64,000 bases of DNA from Elysia crispata (taxonomy: Eukaryota; Mollusca; Gastropoda; Plakobranchidae): the NCBI GenBank assembly GCA_033675545.1, contig JAWDGP010006684.1, positions 818,501 to 882,500 of the forward strand, given 5' to 3'. The notes beneath the pieces are model-generated. The model saw only the letters and a program-made list of their open reading frames with translations, ran no database searches and was not told the origin of the DNA. The stretch's first letter is position 1. Every line of letters begins with the position of its first letter. Shown piece after piece: positions 22,511-64,000 of this stretch. Both the position numbers and the translations under genes were made by a program.

Positions 22511-25500
22511 ATGCTGTTGTGTCATGTAAATGTACAGGATAAGTGTTTTCACATAAACATTGAAAAAAAACTGACTAAATGACCTTTTAATACCATAGTC
22601 TAAATTGACTATATACTCAATAAAATTGTACAGTTTGGATAACATTTTCAAGTATGGATTTAAAATATACCCTCTAGAATTTTTTTAAGAGCCACTAAAA
22701 ATATTTTCTTGCAAAATATAAATAGACTAAGTACATGTAATATGCTGCAACTGCTTAGATGGCATCCTTTTGTTCCTTGAAATCAACTCAATTGTCGGAT
22801 AGCCCAACTGCTGCTCATTTCTTGAATCTTCCTTTATAAACTCTTATACTGCAAATTTACAAAAAGTTCATGCTATTAGGTCATAAGCTGTGCTTAAGTT
22901 TTTGTACTACAAGACCTGCATCATGAAGAAGACCTAAATCATACGCAAGTGTTCTGATGAGTGCCAAAATTTTAGAATGTACTCTTACAATCATATCCTT
23001 ATTTTTGTTTTGGACATAACCACTTCCCTAAAAAAGCATGAGGTTTAAAAATAGCAGTTAAAAAAAAACCCACCCAAAAATAACACAAACCTACAGAATA
23101 AAATGATAACTCTTTTTCTTCTGTAATGCATATGATAAAAATATACTTTCCTTGGTTCTGTCAGAGGAATTATTAAAAAGGAGGAAACCCTTGCTGCTGG
23201 GCTCAAATTTCAGATTGAAGAGCAAATGCAAAAAACACAGACAAAATGCTTAGTTGCTCATGTTGAGCTCTGGATTGGATCAATTAGGGGGAGAAAAAAT
23301 GATTGGGGTGTAAAAAAAGTGCACAACTATAGCCATGAAATGTCACCCTGAAAAACAAAAAGCTCGACAATGACATCACAGTAAAATTATACTTTATTCA
23401 ATTGAAATTACAAAAAATATGCTGATATTAGAGTATAATGTAATAACAAAAATATGTATCACAAAAAGACAACAAATAACACAGCAACAGGAGACTTGGA
23501 GAGAATAGAAAAGTAATACACAGTCTAATAATAAATGCTGTATATCTTCTTTCAAAAAAGCCCAATCAGATGGAACTGTTTCATGCATATTTTAAAATGA
23601 GGCCTTATTTCAACTGTAACATCAGAGTCATCTATTAAAAACTATTTAAATATTACATGAACATTGATTACGTAAATTTTGAACTAAGGGAAAAAATGTC
23701 TCCTGAATTTTTTTTCTCATGTGTTTAATTAATTTGAGGACAAAACTACATCTGTTTGAGATCTAAATAGCCCGTGTTCTTGGCCCTTAATATCTACAAA
23801 TGATTCATCTAGCCACAGCTGTCCCTGAAAGCCAGAAAAAAAAATTGAAAAATGAAATATAAATCCATGCGGGATAGTCATTAACTTTTTTTCATACCTT
23901 GTCAAGATTTTTTATCTGTCCAAAACATTAGATGACTATGTTTATCCATATCCATTTTCAAGCCTTCAATTAAATAGGACATGAGCGTCACTTCGTAGTT
24001 ATATTGATACCAAGATTGTTTAAAAACTGTGTCGTGTCACAGTATCCTATCATGTCAGTGTGTGAAGGCCTCAGCTCAAAACCTGTATTTTGATAGGTAA
24101 CTATACCTTGACTGTGAACTTCATTTGGAACATGTTTCTTCTATGCTAAATGTCTGAAGTCCTTCCATGCTCTGACTAGACATTTTTAATTACATTAAGT
24201 CATTCAAGAAGAAAAATATTGGAAGTAATTTCTTTAAATAAAAAAGAAACAACTAAAAAGAAAAGGAAACAAAACAAAAAACCACTGATTATAATAAAAT
24301 ACATAATAGTTAAAAACAAATGATTACTCCTTTAGCATCATAAACAAGTGCATTTAGTTTCAGATGAAATTCATATTGTTTATAACATTAAAGGAATTTA
24401 CAACTTCACATGATAACAATTAACATTAACATACTGACAGCCTTACACTAGTTACAGAATATAGTTGAGGATGGGCCTTAGAGCTATAGCATTCCCATAT
24501 TATTTAAAACTGAAAAAATGCAACAATTTACATCATTATTTGGAGAGGAATAAATTGTTTCGATATTTAACTTTAAGGTATACACACAAAAAAACCCACC
24601 CCAAAACAATGCGCATGACTTTAAGTTGTATATTCAATTGAAAAAGAACTGTTTAAGACTGAAAAGATTTACCTTACATCACAACAAAAGTTCAAAAGTA
24701 CAACATAAACAGCCAATGAGCAATGGCCAAATTGAGTCCCTTGAAAAATGACAGTTATGAAATACCAACAGTAAATGGAGATTGATGAACTGATTAAACC
24801 TGAGTTGTAGTTCATTGGATTCTCTAAGTTTTGAATAACCTCCTAGTCATGCTTCATCGTTCACTTTCACATATACATCTCTCAAAATATAATTAGTGAA
24901 ACAAGACAATATAGAAATGCCATTATGCTTCACAAATACTGGGAGCTTAAAAGTTGCATGATCTAAGCAAAATAAAACTAAAAAAAAATGAAAGCAATTG
25001 TGTAGTTATTTTTATAGCAAAAAGCACATGCCTTTAGAATGAAATTTAATGTGATCTTTACAAAATCAGTGAATTAGAAGAGGATTCTAAAAAATATGAA
25101 TTAAAGACAGGAAATAATTCGTATGAATATAATTTTACTGGCCTACTTTTTGCTATATGATGGATTCTCACTAAATATAAAGTCTGCTTTAGGAACACAT
25201 TTCTGATCATCTCACTTATCTTTGCCTTAAAAGTACTAATCTTTTGAGGTCTTACTACATCACCCAAATTAAATAGGCATCTTTTTAAAGGGCATTTCTT
25301 GTCCTTTCTATTAAGACAATGGCATTTAAATGCATATCAAGTAGTAAAAAAACTGCTCCTAGACAAAAGTATGTGAGTCATCCTAACTTTTAATGCCATG
25401 TTCCTGGAACAAATATTTTGCTTGTTTGATACAGCCAGTCTGCAATGAGATGATCTCAGACTTTTCACAAATCAAACTAAAGCCACATCAGGCAGGGTGG

Positions 25501-25892
25501 AGCTACAATGATGAGGCCCTATGAAATTACAAGCAACAAAGCTCTATTTAAAACTACTTTTTAAATCTGCATAAATAACATCTTTTCCACAAAAAATTTA
25601 TCTCCTTGCTATATTATATATCCCAGGAATGGTTATGATACCAAGAAAGGGCTGCTATGAAATTTCTACATATTGGATAACTTTGAAAAAAGATTGAGAA
25701 AAAGAAAATGTTTTTCTTTCAATAAAAATGCTACTCTGAGCCATGTGAAGAAATATTTTTAAAATGTAATTCGGACAATCCTTCAGCCCCTGTAATAAGT
25801 AATTTATTTTCCCGTATATATAAACATGTATGTCTCTTTTGGATGACTTGTAAATTTTTTCTTCCAGTACTACTCCATGGCTGGATTGAAAT
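22511..25892. other. Intergenic / EML 3' UTR
   Basis: AT-rich sequence downstream of the EML stop on the minus strand. Minus-strand AATAAA signals read as tttatt on the plus strand at 25803-25808 (about 85 nt after the stop) and 23393-23398 (about 2.5 kb after). No coding frame with protein-like composition was found. Confidence 0.5.
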
Positions 25893-60264
<34,372 letters not shown>

Positions 60265-60312
60265 GTTTCTTTCTATACCCCTTGGTTTGTCTTCAACAAA
60301 CTTCACAGCTTA

Positions 60313-63300
60313 AAATCGAGCCCTTTGGGTAGAATACAAATAGTTCTGAATCTTGTGAAGGCCACGAAACAAAAGATCACTTATAACACTAGCAACTGAA
60401 AACTTTTCCACGTATAGAAATACTAAAGAAACTATGATGTCTTATATTCACAAAATACGATGAAATTGTATCTAAAAGCGATGTAAATTTCAGACAACAG
60501 TATGGAATTTGCGTCTCTTGCTAACCACTCAAAACCACTGTCTATATATTATACTACACATTAACTCAAGTTACACGGACTCAAATGGGTCAAAACAAGC
60601 CGAGCGCACACGAGGGGTACCGGCATACTCACGCACTGGATTAATTTGCTACCGGCATAATATCTGATGCCCAATTCACATGGTGACACTCACCCATTAT
60701 ACTTGACACAGCCGAAACTATTGTTCACCACCCTCTCTAAAACAGCCACAATATGCACAAGGCAGACCGACCTACGAGCACACAGGTCAGACGCTACATG
60801 TCAACTAGCTACTGGGTTATAAACAAAACTTATCTCAACCTTTGCTAGCGGAAAAGGCGATTGTTAAATAATTTTTTGGATGATGAATCGTCAACTTTTC
60901 ACACAGTGGTTCTCAGTATCTTGAGTTTAGTCTCTCCAGCCAGGACTTCCTTTTCCTTTCCTTTTTCTTCAACAAAAAAAAAGTTGCTGACTTTGAGAAA
61001 AGATAGTGCCTAAAATTACTTCAGCCTTTATTCAAATCCTTTAATAAACCGGCTTATTTTTTACTTTTCTTATACGGTACATCGAAAAGGATTAGGCGGT
61101 ATATTACTTGTCACTATCTAAAGCACAGCATCGCCATGGTGTTCCCCTTTCCTCGTGCTGCTGCTGTCAAGATGGCAAACATTTTTCGGTCATTATAATT
61201 AACCCTGTGGTCTGCATGCTCTAGATCTATTCGGTAAGAGTAATATAATAATGATTTCTCAAAATTCCATAGCAGTGTTTATAAATTGACTTTGAGTGGA
61301 AAGATCAGGAAAAAAAAATGCTTACCTATACCGCAGTGAGATTTAAACTCTTGGCCTATAGTTGCGTCGGCATGGTAAATCAAAACGGTTTATACAAAAG
61401 CACCGCTGCACTCCCTAGCCAGATTTTCATGGAGGAGGTATTACCCATGCCCCCCCCCCCCTCTTTACCCCAAATTAATTGGAAGATCCGAATCGAACGA
61501 AATGCAACTAGTAAAATAATCCGAAAGCACAACTGGGACGAAAAAAACAATCTAGGTCGAAAGATAAGTTATTCTAGCACGATTCATTGTTAGTTACATT
61601 TCTAAATTACATTTTTAATTAGCCATCGCCTCAAATTTAATTTTTCCTCATTGATTAAAGTACCATGTGGAAGTTTGTGCTTCTCAGGCTGATAATCATG
61701 GTACATGACTCACTACAGGCGTTCTCAAAGCTGCAAGATTACATTTGACAGGACTGGTGTTAGCTCAAATCACCGCGATGGTGATTTCAACAAAGTACGA
61801 ACTGGCTCTCACCAAATCTGTCAGTCGGTGACAAAGTCATTTATCATTTACAAGCTACGTGTATAATTTTGTGTTATTAATGCATACATTATCTGATTGA
61901 TATTGTAACAGGCTACCCGCTTCATTACTCTCAAATATTTTCAACAGTATTATTTCATAAATCAGGGATAGCTATGTACATTTATTTAATCTCTCATACT
62001 TTTTTAACTGGCAGCTGCATCAAATTACACTACGAAATAGCTAATCTGAAAATGTCAAAAAAAAAAAGGTCATATGTATTCATACAGGTTTATATGGCCT
62101 ATTGGTTTTGGCTCTTCGATCGGTGGGTTTTAAAATTACTTTTGTTTGTCACACGGTGAAACTTACGGTTAGAGATGGGTGATCGTTAGGTCGAGCGGTC
62201 AGAACTTTAACACAAAGTATCTGGTGGATGCCATACCTTGAAGAGGTATGCGTTATGAACCAGATGTAAAAAAAAAAAAATTACGGATTTGTTTGATTAG
62301 GTGGAAATACGAAAAAATGATAAATGCGGATATCAGGGGTGACGATCCAATTCTACAGCCATAGGCGATCCTTTAAAAAAGGAGAATGCATACATGTACT
62401 TTGATAATTCTTCTCAACACGTAAAATTTTAAGTTCTTGACTTTCCATAGCAACATAAGAGTCACCGAGGTAGGCATTGTTCTAAACAAACGCAACATGC
62501 AAAAAATAGTCTTTATTGTCATGTTTACTACATGTATTCAATTGGTCTCACTTTCTGCAAATGCCATTCCTTTCTTCGTTTATAGAACACAATTAATGCA
62601 TTGCTTTTACGTAACCTTCAGCTTTTTTCCATCTAAATTATTCCATTTATTCGCCCATAGCTTGGTAAGAATAAGCGCAGACTAAACACTCTACGCCTGA
62701 GACTGCGTGAATTAGGTAGATTATGTATACACACGAATAGTGCCCGGGATAACGGTGCGCAGCCTGGTTACTGAGGTAATGACACAGTAGAAGGGACGAC
62801 ACCCATTCTCCATTCAGTCTATGCCCAAGCCGACATACGCTGCAGCTTCATCAGGAGTAAACGCGTAACGTTATTTCGAATTGCAGAGTCCAGACAACCA
62901 ACTTTTTATAAAACCAAGATAATTTGCTGGCACTCACTTAAACATTCGCTCTATTTTGCTCTGCCACTTTGTGGAGTATAATTTTTGTTTAACTGAAGGA
63001 GGAAAAAACCCGTCCATGACTTAGTACAGTTTTAGGCTCGATGCCAACGAATCCCGACAGCATACGGACTATTTTAACTGGCGTGGAGTCCCAGTATTGC
63101 ATTTGCATCCACAAGAGTACAAACCACTATGTTAAAGCCTACTATTCAACAACCCCCCCCCCCCCCACTTCATTCGGAGACTACATAATGGTTCTCCAAA
63201 AGAGCAGAAAATACCAGCCACATATGTTGAATAAGCAGCAAAAAGTAGATGTAGAAACCGAGAAGTAAAAAAAGATATGGCGATGCGTTGATGAAGGCAC

Positions 63301-64000
63301 AGCAATTCTCGTTTGAACAGAGTAATGCACAGCACATGGAGATACAATTTAAAAATAAAAAAGAAAGAACAAGACCGTTCAATCAGGGTCCTTTGCAATT
63401 CGCTGCTGATTGCCAGTTAATTCATCCAAATGATTGCAGTTGTAGTAACTTTCCGATCACTGTAAGCTACTGCTTTTTGCACAGATTATGATCATTGCAT
63501 CGTTATACAAATACCTACTGGTCTAAAGAGAAAGCAGAATGAATCCCAAGAGTCTGAATCATGTAAGGAAATCGATCGGAGGAGCCAGCGATACACAGTG
63601 CCTCTTGCGTCCTGGGAGGGTGCAATACGAGGAATGCTCGAGTGCATTTTTCATTATTAGCATTTATAGCGGATCATTGCTTTGCTCTTAATGCACACAT
63701 ATCATCGTCGATCACTTTTCTTTATTATAAACTTCATATTTTAAGATCGGCTTGCCCTCGTTCCTGCCTTTCATCATCTATCTATTTTTTTTTGTCCCGT
63801 CATTATAAAGTTGTGCGCCTATTTCTTTTTAGACCTTGTATTATCTATCTATTTAACAGTCAACCTATTTATCCTACATAACAGCCTTTCATCTAACGCA
63901 ATAAAAAAAATATTCTATCATGCTTAATGAAAACAGAGAAGTACCTGTAGCTTATAATTATAACCATAAGACTAGAATAATGATGGTGGTAGCTGCAATT
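60313..64000. other. Upstream of EML long form; no gene recognised
   Basis: Should contain the long-form promoter and perhaps 5' UTR exons (a gtaagc donor on the minus strand ends at 61327). Open frames here are short and have no family features. C runs occur at about 61452-61462 and 63151-63166. Confidence 0.4.

Noticed and set aside
61141..61443. Possible extra EML 5' exons near gtaagc on the minus strand (ends 61327)
   Set aside because: The donor is good but no upstream edge or matching acceptor before 60264 could be fixed, so it is noted only in the upstream-region entry.

Overview
This is a 64 kb piece of an AT-rich, intron-rich animal nuclear genome. Genes are split into many short exons with GT-AG introns, and the introns hold long (AG)n/(CT)n microsatellites and DNA-transposon, LINE and tRNA-SINE debris. 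Nothing bacterial or viral is present. Gene content, intron sizes and repeat style fit a spiralian invertebrate, most likely a mollusc; this placement is an inference and no marker in the window proves it.

Layout. Positions 54-17509 (+ strand) hold the 3' part of a KIF16B/Klp98A-type kinesin-3 gene. I traced 27 exons that join with every reading phase consistent. They run from the end of the motor domain through a neck, an FHA domain, a Ser-rich linker, a long coiled coil and a C-terminal PX domain to the stop codon (1059 residues in the window; the 5' part lies before position 1). Positions 17510-25892 are the shared tail-to-tail 3' UTR/intergenic space, with candidate poly(A) signals for both genes and one unexplained exon-like open frame near 21.6-21.9 kb. 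Positions 25893-60264 (- strand) hold what appears to be a complete EML gene (echinoderm microtubule-associated protein-like, EML1/2/4 class). I traced 22 exons: a start exon, trimerising coiled coil, Ser-rich basic linker, a 26-nt microexon, the HELP motif, a 51-nt likely cassette exon, and the WD-repeat double propeller. One intron has a GC-AG boundary. The predicted product is 868 residues with the cassette and 851 without. Positions 60313-64000 are upstream of the EML start, and I see no gene there.

Besides the long-form start exon at 60.2 kb, the EML gene has a coherent second set of 5' exons. A non-coding exon ends at a canonical donor at 47904. A small exon at 45058-45123 carries ATG plus three codons and a phase-2 donor that fits the linker exon. 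This predicts a short EML without the coiled coil, a layout known from vertebrate EML2.

The EML introns carry most of the mobile and repeat sequence: an internally deleted hAT element with a zinc-finger transposase remnant, a 200-bp non-autonomous relative with a near-perfect 8-bp target-site duplication, a LINE reverse-transcriptase tail, two tRNA-like SINE remnants, three perfect 33-bp tandem repeats, and seven long dinucleotide tracts. Six of those seven read (CU)n in the EML pre-mRNA. The kinesin intron 23 holds a 478-bp inverted-repeat element flanked by TA.

The two genes act on the same cytoskeleton: KIF16B moves PI3P-positive early endosomes along microtubules, and EML proteins bind microtubules. 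I see no evidence that they are co-regulated beyond being convergent neighbours.
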